From Acidimicrobiaceae bacterium (GTDB taxonomy: Bacteria; Actinomycetota; Acidimicrobiia; Acidimicrobiales; Aldehydirespiratoraceae): 64,000 nt of DNA. The notes under the pieces were generated by a model. It did not search any database. It saw only the letters and a program-made list of their open reading frames with translations, and was not told the DNA's origin. Position numbers and translations under genes: made by a program. Shown here in pieces: positions 16,789-25,670 of the stretch (position 1 is the first letter of the stretch; each line of letters starts with the position of its first letter). The stretch spans positions 1 to 64,000 of the forward strand of contig JAERSO010000017.1 in assembly GCA_016845585.1 (NCBI GenBank). The letters run 5' to 3'.

Positions 16789-18243
16789 TCAAATGGTCCG
16801 ACCGAGCTCCCGGCAGGGCGATTCGGTGGATGCCAGCGCCTCGATGTCGGGGACGGGCCGGGCCGTGACGGGATCGTCGGCCAAGGCGGCCTCCAGTGCG
16901 CGGGCGATGCTCAGCAGGCGCCGATCCTCATACGCCGGACCGATGACCTGGATGCCGAACGGTGTGCCGTGACCGTCGAGTCCGCAGGGGAGCGCCACCG
17001 CGGGATGGCCGACGACACTGATCGATGACGTCAGTGCGAGCCAGGCCATGTAGTTCTCGATCGGTTCTCCATCGACGTCGGCGGGGTTCCGTTGAGTCCA
17101 CGGAAACGGGGGCACGCTGACCGTCGGTGTGATGAGCACATCGATCTCGTCGAAGATCGCCTGGAACGACTGGTAGAGCTCCATCTGGGTGCGGCGGGCC
17201 ATGGCGATGTCGGCCATCGGCATCGCCATGGCGCTGTCGTAGCTCTGACGGATGTTGGGATTGAAGTCGTCGTCCCAGCCCCCGGCGTCGTCGGCGTACT
17301 GGGCGACGAAGAGGTCGGCGCGGACCCGCCAGTCCACCTCGGGTGCGGCGCGAAGGTCAACGTCCGGCTCAGTGGTCGAACCGACGACCCGTGAAAGTCG
17401 GTCGACGCGGTCTCGAAACGTCTTGCGAATGGTCGACGACACGAGGAGCCCGCCGAGATCCTCGCTCAGACCGATACGCAGACCGCCGGGGTCGATCGTG
17501 TCGAGCCGGGCCAGCGCAGCATTGTCGAGCGGGAACGCCATCGGGTCGCGGCGGGTTCGTCCGGCGATGACCGAGAGCAGGAGCGCGGTGTCCGCCACCG
17601 TGCGGGCCATGGGGCCCTGCACCGAGTAGAAGGTCTGGGTGACGTTGCGGAGTTCGTGGGGTACGACGCCCGGCGTGGCCCGGAAGCCGACCACGCCGCA
17701 GTACGCCGCCGGGATGCGGAGGCTCCCGCCGTGATCCGAACCCGTGGCGAGGGGTGCCATCCCGGTGCTGACCGCCACGGCCGAACCGCCCGACGAGCCG
17801 CCACACGTGAGCTCGACGCCGAAGGGATTGCCGGTCGCACCGAAGAGCGGGTTGATGGTGTTGGCGCCGATGGAGAACTCGGGGATGTTCGTCTTGCCGA
17901 TCACGATGCCGCCGGCCGCGCGGACTCGAGCGACGATGCCTGCGTCGGCATCCGGGACGTGGTCGGCATGGCTCGGGCTGCCGTAGGTCGTGCGGAGCCC
18001 GGCGGTGGGCTGGAGATCCTTGATGGCGACCGGGAGCCCGTGCAACGGACCCATCGGAGCCGTGCGGTCGGCGCTGTGCGCGGCCGCCAGCGCTTGTTCG
18101 CCGGCGCGGGTGACCATCGCGTTGACTGCGGGATCGACAGCCTGGATCCGGTCGAGACACGAGGTGGTCAGGGCGACGCTGCTGAGCTCGCCGGCGTCCA
18201 TTCGGCGCCGGGCTTCGACGGCGGTGAGGTCGCAGGGCTCCAT
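16789..18243 (-). CDS. Amidase-signature-family amidohydrolase
   Basis: The 484-residue protein contains the Ser-cisSer-Lys catalytic set: the Lys in LPVAIKDL near residue 73, and the Gly/Ser-rich core CGGSSGGSAVAVSTG with the cis-Ser and the nucleophile Ser shortly after. The length is standard. Amidases of this family hydrolyse amides such as glutamine-type side chains or small carboxamides; the natural substrate cannot be told. The start at 18243 lies 39 bp from a divergent SDR gene. Confidence 0.85.
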   Translation of the reverse strand: MEPCDLTAVEARRRMDAGELSSVALTTSCLDRIQAVDPAVNAMVTRAGEQALAAAHSADRTAPMGPLHGLPVAIKDLQPTAGLRTTYGSPSHADHVPDADAGIVARVRAAGGIVIGKTNIPEFSIGANTINPLFGATGNPFGVELTCGGSSGGSAVAVSTGMAPLATGSDHGGSLRIPAAYCGVVGFRATPGVVPHELRNVTQTFYSVQGPMARTVADTALLLSVIAGRTRRDPMAFPLDNAALARLDTIDPGGLRIGLSEDLGGLLVSSTIRKTFRDRVDRLSRVVGSTTEPDVDLRAAPEVDWRVRADLFVAQYADDAGGWDDDFNPNIRQSYDSAMAMPMADIAMARRTQMELYQSFQAIFDEIDVLITPTVSVPPFPWTQRNPADVDGEPIENYMAWLALTSSISVVGHPAVALPCGLDGHGTPFGIQVIGPAYEDRRLLSIARALEAALADDPVTARPVPDIEALASTESPCRELGRTI

Positions 18244-18282
18244 GCGGCGACGTTAGTCCCGAGGCGGCCGTGCCAAGATGGG

Positions 18283-19083
18283 ATGATGGAACGACTGCTG
18301 GATTTCGACGATCGGGTGGTCGTCGTCACCGGAGCGGCATCGGGAATCGGCGCTGCCGCGGTCGATCTGCTGTTGGCGTATGGCGCTCGGGTCCACACCG
18401 TCGACATCGCCCCCGTCACGGCATCGGTGACGCAAACCCACTCGGGTGACATGGGTGACCCCGACTCGATCGATGCGATCGTCGGTGCGCTCCCGGCCGA
18501 GGTCGACGTGCTCCTCAACTGTGCCGGTGTACCCAACGGTGGGCGCTTCACGCCGGCCGAGGTGATGCGGATCAACTGGCTCGGACTCCGTCACCTCACC
18601 GAATCGATTCTGCCCCGCATCGGCGACGGGGGGTCCGTCGTGCACGTCGCGTCGACCGCCGGTCGTGGCTGGGTCGAGCGAATCCCCGCGATGACGGAGC
18701 TGATGGAGGCGGAATCCTTCGGGGACGGCCTCGGCTGGATCGAGATGAACCTCGCCATCTGCGGCGACGGCTACGCGCTGTCGAAGGAGGCGGTGCAGTA
18801 CTACACGCTGACCCGCTCGCTCGAGACCGTTCACCGCGGTGTCCGCATGAACTCGATCTGTCCGGGGGTGACCAACACGGCACTGGTCGACGACTTCCGA
18901 CGAGGGGTGGGCGCCGACGTCCTGGACCGCGCCACGGCGATCGCCGGGCGAATGGCCGAGCCCGCCGAAATGGCACCGGCACTGTTGTTCCTCGCGGACG
19001 AGGCATCGGCCAGCTACATCAACGGTGTCAACCTCAACATCGATCGCGGGACGGGTGCAGCCCGAGCGGTCGGGGCCTGGTAG
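18283..19083 (+). CDS. Short-chain dehydrogenase/reductase (coniferyl-alcohol/3-alpha-HSD-like)
   Basis: The 266-residue SDR has the cofactor motif TGAASGIG near residues 15-22, the active-site Ser region VHVASTAG and the catalytic pair YALSK near residues 166-170. The insertion between Ser and Tyr (AMTELMEAESFGDGLGW) is typical of the coniferyl-alcohol dehydrogenase/3-alpha-hydroxysteroid branch. ATG at 18283 or 18286 can serve as the start. It is divergent from the amidase and may share its promoter. Substrate unknown. Confidence 0.75.
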   Translation: MMERLLDFDDRVVVVTGAASGIGAAAVDLLLAYGARVHTVDIAPVTASVTQTHSGDMGDPDSIDAIVGALPAEVDVLLNCAGVPNGGRFTPAEVMRINWLGLRHLTESILPRIGDGGSVVHVASTAGRGWVERIPAMTELMEAESFGDGLGWIEMNLAICGDGYALSKEAVQYYTLTRSLETVHRGVRMNSICPGVTNTALVDDFRRGVGADVLDRATAIAGRMAEPAEMAPALLFLADEASASYINGVNLNIDRGTGAARAVGAW

Positions 19084-19236
19084 CGCTCGTCGAGCCGGTA
19101 CCGCTCGCGAAGCCCGCGTTTCGTACTGAATCACCCGGTTTCGCGCCCTCCCTCGCCGCAGGCGCGAGGTGTCGTCCGTTCGGGGACATTCACGAACACT
19201 GCGATCCGTCCGGTGAGCGCCTGACGCTGCCAGGGC

Positions 19237-19252
19237 AGGGCCTTCGTGCCCT
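19237..19252. promoter_or_regulatory. Inverted repeat upstream of yjjI (weak DosR-like match)
   Basis: AGGGCCTTCGTGCCCT is a 5-bp perfect inverted repeat (AGGGC/GCCCT) 35 bp upstream of the yjjI start. It fits the DosR pattern GGGnC-n4-GnCCC with one mismatch. Otherwise the 203-bp gap 19084-19286 shows nothing clear. The assignment is tentative and rests mainly on the oxygen-sensitive enzyme downstream. Confidence 0.25.
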
Positions 19253-19286
19253 AGATGAGCGACGCCACGTGGGGGACGATATCGGC

Positions 19287-20837
19287 ATGGAGATGTCAGA
19301 GTTCCGCGATCTCGCGTCCGATGTCGTGCGCAACGTTTCGCTCGGACACGATCAGAAGCTCCGGCGGCTCGCGGCACTGGCGACCGATGCCCTGCCGTAC
19401 CCGTCGATCTCGGATGACTGCCGTGAGGCCCTCGACAAGGGCGTGATCTGCGACCTGTTCGAAGGTCACGCGCCGTACGTCGCCCGCTACATCCTTCCCG
19501 ACTACGAGCTCGCCGTTCGCAACGGCCTCACGTACCTCGAGATGGAGCCGCCGACCGATCTCGACGACGCTCTGGCATTCCTCCAGGTCATGTACACCCA
19601 TGTGCCGAGCGTGACCACCTACCCGGTGTATCTCGGCGACCTCGACAAGGTCCTCGGACCCTTCGTCACCGACGACATCTCCGACGACGAGCTCGATCGG
19701 AAGCTCCGTCGCTTCTGGATCAGCATCGATCGAATGCTGCCCGATGCCTTCGTGCACCTCGACCTCGGCCCGCACGACAGCCGAGTCACCCGCTCGATCT
19801 TCAGGGTCGAGCGGTCACTGCGCCAGGCCGTCCCCAACATCACGCTCAAGGTCGACCCGCAGATCACGCCGGGCGACCTGATCCGCGACGCCGTCACGAC
19901 CGTCTTCGAGACCGGCAAGCCCCACTTCGTGAACCATCCGATGATGGTCGATGACCACGGAGAGCGGTACGCCGCGGTGAGTTGCTACAACTCGCTGAAG
20001 GTCGGCGGCGGGGCTCACACCCTCGCACGGCTGGACCTCAAACGGGTCGCCCAGCGACACAACGGGGCAACCGACGACTTCTTCGAGACGACGCTTGCCC
20101 ACTATGTCGAGTTGACCTCCGAACTCGCCGAGGCCCGCATCCGCTCACTCGTCGAGGATCAACGGTTCTTCGAGTCGCACTGGCTCGCCACGGAAGGTCT
20201 GATCGACATCGATCGCTTTGCCGCCATGTTCGGCATCTTCGGTCTCGCCGAATGCGTCAATCTGCTCATGGAGTACGAGGGGCGTGACGGTGCCCGCTAC
20301 GGCCACGACGCCGTCGCCGATGCGCTCGCCGTTCGTGTGGTCGAACGTGTCGCGGAGCTGGTCGCCGAGCGGCCGATGCCCTACTCCCTCGGTGGAGCCG
20401 GACGCAGCTATCTCCACAGCCAGGGCGGCATCGACATCGACGACGCGGTGACGGCCGGCACTCGCATACCGGTCGGCGACGAGCCGGGGATGCTCGAACA
20501 CATCGCCACGTGCGCGCCGCACCACCATCTCTTTGCCGCCGGAATCAGCGACATCTTCCACGTCGACGAGACAGCCGTCCGCAACCCCGACGCCGTCGTC
20601 GACATCATCCGCGGTGCGTTCGAGACCGGCATGCGGGACTTCACCTTCAACGTCGATGACAACGAGTTCGTCCGTATCACCGGCTATCTCGTGCGCAAGA
20701 GCGATCTGGCGGCGATTGCGGAGCACGGTGGCGCCCGGCACACGAGCGATCACCTCGCGGCCGGCAGCGAGGACGCCTACCACCTCACCGAGCGGGCGGT
20801 GAAACGCGTCGGCTGTCATGAACGGTCTCCGCGGTAG
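19287..20837 (+). CDS. yjjI: Glycyl radical enzyme YjjI (DUF3029)
   Basis: The 516-residue protein is about the length of E. coli YjjI as I recall it. It carries the glycyl-radical loop RITGY with the radical Gly near residue 466 and a probable active-site Cys in SCYNSLKVGGGA near residue 233. Other family blocks are FEGHAPYVARYILPDYE and MEPPTDLDDAL. Such enzymes need an anaerobically installed glycyl radical that oxygen destroys; the reaction of YjjI is not established to my knowledge. ATG at 19287 is preceded by GGGGGA; an upstream GTG at 19269 is possible. The activase gene overlaps by 20 bp. Confidence 0.85.
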   Translation: MEMSEFRDLASDVVRNVSLGHDQKLRRLAALATDALPYPSISDDCREALDKGVICDLFEGHAPYVARYILPDYELAVRNGLTYLEMEPPTDLDDALAFLQVMYTHVPSVTTYPVYLGDLDKVLGPFVTDDISDDELDRKLRRFWISIDRMLPDAFVHLDLGPHDSRVTRSIFRVERSLRQAVPNITLKVDPQITPGDLIRDAVTTVFETGKPHFVNHPMMVDDHGERYAAVSCYNSLKVGGGAHTLARLDLKRVAQRHNGATDDFFETTLAHYVELTSELAEARIRSLVEDQRFFESHWLATEGLIDIDRFAAMFGIFGLAECVNLLMEYEGRDGARYGHDAVADALAVRVVERVAELVAERPMPYSLGGAGRSYLHSQGGIDIDDAVTAGTRIPVGDEPGMLEHIATCAPHHHLFAAGISDIFHVDETAVRNPDAVVDIIRGAFETGMRDFTFNVDDNEFVRITGYLVRKSDLAAIAEHGGARHTSDHLAAGSEDAYHLTERAVKRVGCHERSPR

Positions 20838-21567
20838 CCACTCCGGATTCGTCGCCGACACGCTGAGCTTCAGCTGCGTCGACGGGCCCGGCAACCGGTT
20901 CGTGGTGTTTCTCCAGGGCTGCAACTTCGACTGCGTCGCGTGCCACAACCCCCAGACCATCCCGGGACACGGTCCCGTGGAGGGCCACCACCCCGAGCAT
21001 CGGACGATCGAGGACGTGCTGGTCGAGATCCGTCGCGCCGCGCCGTTCATCAGCGGGGTCACCGTCTCCGGTGGTGAGGCGACGCAGCAGTGGCCGTTCG
21101 TTCTTGACCTGTTCGCTGCGATCCACGACGATCCGGAGCTACGCAGCCTGACCTGCTTCGTCGACTCGAACGGAGCATGCGATCCCGTCGCTTGGGCGGC
21201 GCTGGCCCCCGTGATGGACGGGGCCATGATCGACCTCAAGTGTTTCGACGACGAGATTCACCAGGAGATGACCGGACAGTCGAACGAACCGGCTCTGGCG
21301 AGTATCGAGCGACTGCGCCAGCTGGACCGACTGTACGAAGTTCGGCTCCTGCTGATCGACGGGGTGAACGACCACGCTGCGCTGCTGAGGCGAACTGCCG
21401 ACTGGCTGGCCGGGGTCGATCCGGGCATGCGGATCAAGGTCATCGGATTTCGAGGCCACGGGGTTCGGCCACACGACCCACCGCTGATCGAACCGAGCCG
21501 GGAGATGCTCGAGACCGCAGCAGCGACCCTGCGCCAGGCCGCGCCCTTCGACATCACCATCGTGTGA
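20818..21567 (+). CDS. yjjW: YjjW-type glycyl radical enzyme activase (radical SAM)
   Basis: The 249-residue protein has the radical-SAM cluster motif CNFDCVAC near residues 38-45, the SAM-binding GGE segment (VTVSGGEAT near 83-91) and the family end VIGFRGHGVR. It uses SAM and a 4Fe-4S cluster to abstract hydrogen from the YjjI glycine. The partial start SFSCVDGPGNRFVVFLQGC is the classic activase opening. Its ATG lies inside the 3' end of yjjI, so the two are translationally coupled and expressed together. Confidence 0.85.
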   Translation: MNGLRGSHSGFVADTLSFSCVDGPGNRFVVFLQGCNFDCVACHNPQTIPGHGPVEGHHPEHRTIEDVLVEIRRAAPFISGVTVSGGEATQQWPFVLDLFAAIHDDPELRSLTCFVDSNGACDPVAWAALAPVMDGAMIDLKCFDDEIHQEMTGQSNEPALASIERLRQLDRLYEVRLLLIDGVNDHAALLRRTADWLAGVDPGMRIKVIGFRGHGVRPHDPPLIEPSREMLETAAATLRQAAPFDITIV

Positions 21568-21569
21568 GC

Positions 21570-21612
21570 GCACCAAGTAACGCGGGGGACAGACCCCAGC
21601 GTTACTTGGTGC
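21570..21612. repeat. 43-bp palindromic REP-like element
   Basis: GCACCAAGTAACG (21570-21582) is perfectly repeated as its reverse complement at 21600-21612. The loop holds a second small hairpin, GGGGG-ACAGA-CCCC. No T-tract follows, so a standard rho-independent terminator is unlikely, although it could still stop or stabilise the yjjIW mRNA. The GGGGACAGACCCC core is a motif I have met as a dispersed palindrome in other bacterial genomes. Only one copy was seen in this window. Confidence 0.7.
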
Positions 21613-21663
21613 ACGGGGCCGCTCGAAAGGTTTCCTGAAGGGTGATCCGTCACCGTTCAGGCC

Positions 21664-22215
21664 ATGAACAACGAAACGGACAATCGATCGGCCAGGAACC
21701 CCGTCGCCGCGAGGATCGTCGGCGCCACGCTGGCGGCGGCAGTCGCTCTGGCTGCTTGCAGCGATGACGACGTGGCGGGACCGGCCACCATCGAGGTCAG
21801 CGGTCTCGACTACGGCTACGAGGGGCTTCCCGAGACCATCAGCGCCGGAAGCGAGATCGTCTTCACCAACGACAGCAGTGACGAGGCCCACGAGTTCGTC
21901 GCCCTGAGGTTGGATGAGGATGACGACCGCACGGCGCAGGAGATCCTGGCGCTGCCCCCGGAGGAGCTCGGTCCGCTGCTCGCAGGCGTCAGCTCGGTGC
22001 TGGTGGCCGCCCCCCGCAGCGAAGGATTCCTGGCCGAAGGGTCGGCCATTCTGGACGAGCCCGGTCGCTATGTCGTGATGTGCCTGATCCCGACCGGCGC
22101 CGACCCCGACGAGTATCTGGCCGCAGCCGCCGAAGCCGAAGGCGGGCCCCCGGACGTCGCCGGTGGACCCCCGCACTTCGTCGAGGGCATGTGGGACGAA
22201 CTCGTCGTCGAGTAG
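21664..22215 (+). CDS. Cupredoxin-like lipoprotein with a possible type 1 copper site
   Basis: The 183-residue protein has a lipoprotein leader ending in ALAAC (Cys near residue 32), then a beta-rich domain. The potential copper ligands are in cupredoxin order: His76 (DEAHEF), Cys140 (VVMCLIPTG), His171 (PPHF) and Met176. The Cys-to-His spacing is about 30 residues, much longer than in plastocyanin, because of an Ala/Glu/Gly-rich insert. An electron-transfer or copper-binding role outside the membrane is inferred; without structure the site is unproven. It starts 51 bp after the REP-like palindrome. Confidence 0.6.
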   Translation: MNNETDNRSARNPVAARIVGATLAAAVALAACSDDDVAGPATIEVSGLDYGYEGLPETISAGSEIVFTNDSSDEAHEFVALRLDEDDDRTAQEILALPPEELGPLLAGVSSVLVAAPRSEGFLAEGSAILDEPGRYVVMCLIPTGADPDEYLAAAAEAEGGPPDVAGGPPHFVEGMWDELVVE

Positions 22216-22268
22216 CCGTCGGAAGATCGACGCCTCTCCGGCGCAGCAGGTCTCGTCACCCGTTGTTG

Positions 22269-24137
22269 TCAGCGGGCCCGGTCAGCCGAACGTGTCTTCG
22301 ATCCGGAATTCGCGAGCAACGCAATGGCGTCGTCCAGCGGCTCGGGTCGATGGAACAGGAAGCCCTGGGCGACCCGGTAGCCGGCGGCTCGCATGGCGAG
22401 GGCCTGTTCGTCGGTTTCGATGCCTTCCATGATGGCGATCATGTCGGCCCCCGCCGCGATCGTTGCGATCGCGGCCGCCAACTCGGCTGTGCCTGGTCGC
22501 GACGGCTCCTGCGCGAGCATCCGGTCGACCTTGACGTGGGTGAACGGGAACTGGAGGAGCTGCTCGACCGAGGCGTAGCCGGTGCCGAGATCATCCATGG
22601 CGAGGCCGATGCCCAGGGTGCGAAGTTCCTCGGCGGTCGCCCGCCAGATCGGAGACGACGGCAGATGCTGTGACTCGGTGATCTCGAGTACCAGCCGGTG
22701 AGGGGCGACTCCGTGATGGCCGAGTAGCGACAGGATCTCGGCCGGCAGTCGACGGTGGTAGAGGTGTCGCGCCGACACGTTGACGGAGATGAAGGTCGAA
22801 CGGTTGCGCAGCGTCGGATGCGCCAACGCCTCGATGGCATGGGTGATCATCAGGAGTCCGAGGGCTGGTCCGCGCCCCTGGTCTTCGATGACGGGGACGA
22901 ACTCGTCGGGGTAGATCATCGATCCATCCGGGCGCTGCCAACGAGCAAGCAGTTCGTAGCCGAGGATCTCCCGCGAGTCCAGGTCGATGATGGCCTGCGC
23001 CCACGGGATGATCTCTCCGGACTGGAGGGCGGTGCTGGCCTGAGCCCCGAGTTCGGCCTGGAGTTCATCCACTGCCCGCAGCTCGTCGGTCATCGAAAGG
23101 ACCTGGTGCTTGCCGAGGCGCTTCGCAAATCGAAGCGCAGCCGCGGCCTCCCGGAACAGCCGCGACGCGGAGGCATCTGCGTTGGCCAGCGAGGTCGTGC
23201 CGACGCTCAACGATTGTGTGACGTCGAACGTGGCGTCCCCGGGTCCTCCGGCTTGCACGTCGATCAATGAGTCGAAGTCCACAGAATCGGGGCCGATGGC
23301 GACGAACTCGTCGCCGCCGAAACGCGCCACTGTCCACGACGTCGGCAGACGGGAGACGAGTTCACGCCCGACGGCCTGGAGGACGGCGTCGCCGACGTCG
23401 TAGCCGTGGTTGTCGTTGAGATGCTTGAAGTCGTCCAGGTCGATGAACGCGCAGTGGACGAGCGGGCTTCCCGCGGCGATGAGCTGGTGCACGGCCTCGG
23501 TCGCCGCGGTCCGCGTGGCGAGCCCGGTCAACGTGTCGGTGCGGGCCTCGTGCTCGCTGCGCTCTCGGCGCCGGATGAGTTCTCCCGAAACCTCGAACCA
23601 GACGAGCGAGCCACCCGCGAGCGTGCCGCCGGCGATGATGATTGCGGCGATCTGGACGATGTGGCCGCCGGTGGCGAGTGCGATGGCGAAGCTGCCGACA
23701 TAGGTCATCAACATCACGTCCAACGCGGGTGCGTCCGTCTCGCCGAGATACAGCAGGTCGGTGATGATGCCGAACACGACGACGTAGACGAGGACCCACG
23801 CCACCTGCGGGCTGTGGAGGTTGTCGAGAACGAGCCAGGGAAGCGCAGCCCAAACGATCGTGGAGGCCCAGGCCCATCGATCCCGGCGTCTCTCGTCGTC
23901 GTCGTCGAACGAGGTGTAGACGCGCTGGGCCACCTCCCAGCCGTAGGAGGTCAGCAGGACGAGGACACCTCAGGCAACGAGCGTCGAGGTCTTGGCATGA
24001 CCGTGAAGGGCGAAGGGAACGCCGAGGCCGACGAGGACGTCGCCGGACAACACCACCAGGCCCAGGAGGTCGCGGAAGGTGCCGAAGATCTTGCGGCTCG
24101 CGGCCGCTTCGCTTCGGTTGAGGGCCCGCTCGGTCAT
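22269..24137 (-). pseudogene. Membrane GGDEF/EAL cyclic-di-GMP protein interrupted by an in-frame TGA
   Basis: From ATG at 24135-24137 the frame encodes a first membrane helix, then meets TGA at 23970-23972 (TSTLVA-stop-GVLVLLTSYGWEVAQ). It then continues in the same frame without a break to 22269. The downstream part has about five more helices, an intact GGDEF motif (ARFGGDEF) and an EAL domain with the key pieces YELLARW, NVSARHL, MDDLGTGYAS and QGFLF. The TGA lies inside a membrane helix where Trp would fit. A shorter protein could start at 23933, but without the first helices. Either a recent nonsense mutation or a base error. Confidence 0.7.
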
Positions 24138-24211
24138 CCCTACGAGTATCGGCAAAGGTATGGCACAAGATGAGTGGGTCGGTCCGGCGCGTGGGACGGT
24201 CCGAGCGTCCG

Positions 24212-25564
24212 CTAGTCCAGCGTCCCGAGGATCAGTTCGACGTCGTCCATCGTGGTCCGCGGGTTGACGAAGCAGAAGCGCAGTGCGACCTCTCCATCGA
24301 CTTTGGTGGGCGTCACGAACGCGAGGCCACGACGCAGGAGACGGTCGGACCACTCGTCGTAGGCCGCGGCACCCCAACCGTTGCGACGGAACGCGACAAC
24401 CGACAAGCCGCTCGGCTCGATCAGTTCGAGGTCGGGATGCTCGGCGATGCGCGTGCGGGTTTGTTCGGCGAGATCGAGTCCCACCGCAACGGCTTCTCGG
24501 TAGGCGGCCAGGCCGTAGGTGGCCAGCGAGAACCAGAACGGCAAGCCGCGTGCGCGGCGGGAGAGGTGGTGGGCGAGGTCGCTCGGATTGCGTTCGTCCG
24601 CCAGCACGTCGAGGTAGCCGGCCTGCTGGGTGTGGGCGGCGGCCGCGAGTTCGGGGTTGCGGTAGAGCAGGGCGCAACAGTCGAACGGTGCGAAAAGCCA
24701 TTTGTGCGGGTCGACGATGAAGCTGTCGGCTCGATCGCAGCCGTCGAAGAGGTGACGCGCCTCGCGCACGATGGCAGCGGCACCACCGTAGGCACCATCG
24801 ATGTGGAGCCAGAGCCCGAATTCCTCGCACACATCGGCGATGCCGGCGATGTCGTCGATGATGCCGAGGTTGGTGCTGCCAGCCGTGGCGACGACCGCGA
24901 ACACGCCGTCACGCTCGGTGTCGCTCATCTGCTCGAGGGCGCTGCGCAAACCCTCGCCGGTCAATCGACGGTCGGCGGCACTCGGAATGTCGACGACATC
25001 CACGTCCATGACGTTGGCGGCTGATTGCACGGATGAGTGGGCCTCTTCCGACGCGGCGATGCGCCAGCCACCGTCGGGCCGTCCCCGTTGTTCCTGCGCG
25101 GTGAAGCGGGCGGCGATGAGCGCCGACAGGTTGCCTGCGGTACCGCCGCTCACGAACACGCCGTGTGCCGATTCGGGCATCCCCAACTCGTCGGCGAGGA
25201 CTCGAAGTGCCTCGTTCTCCGCATGCACCGCACCGGCGCCCTCCAACCAACTGCCGCCGAAGATGGAGCTGGCACCCGTTATCAGGTCCGCGAGGATCGA
25301 CGCCTCGGTCGGTGCCGCGGGGACGAAGGCCAGAAACCGCGGGTGATCGATCGAGATCGTCGCCGGGGCGAGCACGTCGCCGAAGACCCGCAGCGCCTCC
25401 AGCCCGCCGAGGCCGTCCTCGGTGATGGTCGGGCCGGCGATACGTGCCAGCTCCTCGGCGGAGCGGGCCCCATCGAGCGGAGGGGGATCCATCCGGATGC
25501 GGGAGAGCGCATAGTCGATGACCGCTCGTGCCAGTTCGTCGGTTGCCGTGTTGTAGGTGTGCAT
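24212..25564 (-). CDS. PLP-dependent group II amino acid decarboxylase
   Basis: The 450-residue enzyme has the PLP-lysine motif DPHKWLF near residue 282, the His/Asp cofactor region LWLHIDGAYGG and the substrate-side fragment FLAFVPAAPTEASILAD typical of aromatic-L-amino-acid decarboxylases. ATG at 25562-25564 has an ideal ribosome site (AGGAGG). Its preferred amino acid cannot be told. It is divergent from the broken phosphofructokinase gene. Confidence 0.8.
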   Translation of the reverse strand: MHTYNTATDELARAVIDYALSRIRMDPPPLDGARSAEELARIAGPTITEDGLGGLEALRVFGDVLAPATISIDHPRFLAFVPAAPTEASILADLITGASSIFGGSWLEGAGAVHAENEALRVLADELGMPESAHGVFVSGGTAGNLSALIAARFTAQEQRGRPDGGWRIAASEEAHSSVQSAANVMDVDVVDIPSAADRRLTGEGLRSALEQMSDTERDGVFAVVATAGSTNLGIIDDIAGIADVCEEFGLWLHIDGAYGGAAAIVREARHLFDGCDRADSFIVDPHKWLFAPFDCCALLYRNPELAAAAHTQQAGYLDVLADERNPSDLAHHLSRRARGLPFWFSLATYGLAAYREAVAVGLDLAEQTRTRIAEHPDLELIEPSGLSVVAFRRNGWGAAAYDEWSDRLLRRGLAFVTPTKVDGEVALRFCFVNPRTTMDDVELILGTLD

Positions 25565-25670
25565 GCCACCTCCTGTCGTCCCGGCCGACGGTAGCGGTCC
25601 AACAGTTGCACACATCTGATGGCGACGAGCCGTAGGTTCGATCAGAGACGATCGCAACGCAGGAGTCCGT

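Noticed and set aside
19084-19286. Riboswitch or small RNA before yjjI
   Set aside because: Only one short inverted repeat was found and no known aptamer core was recognised.
21570-21612. Rho-independent terminator of yjjIW
   Set aside because: The stem is perfect but no run of T follows either arm, and the nested GGGG/CCCC hairpin is not typical.
22269-24137. TGA read as Trp (recoding) in the GGDEF/EAL gene
   Set aside because: TGA is used as a normal stop by many genes here, and no selenocysteine-like structure is evident; a point change is simpler.
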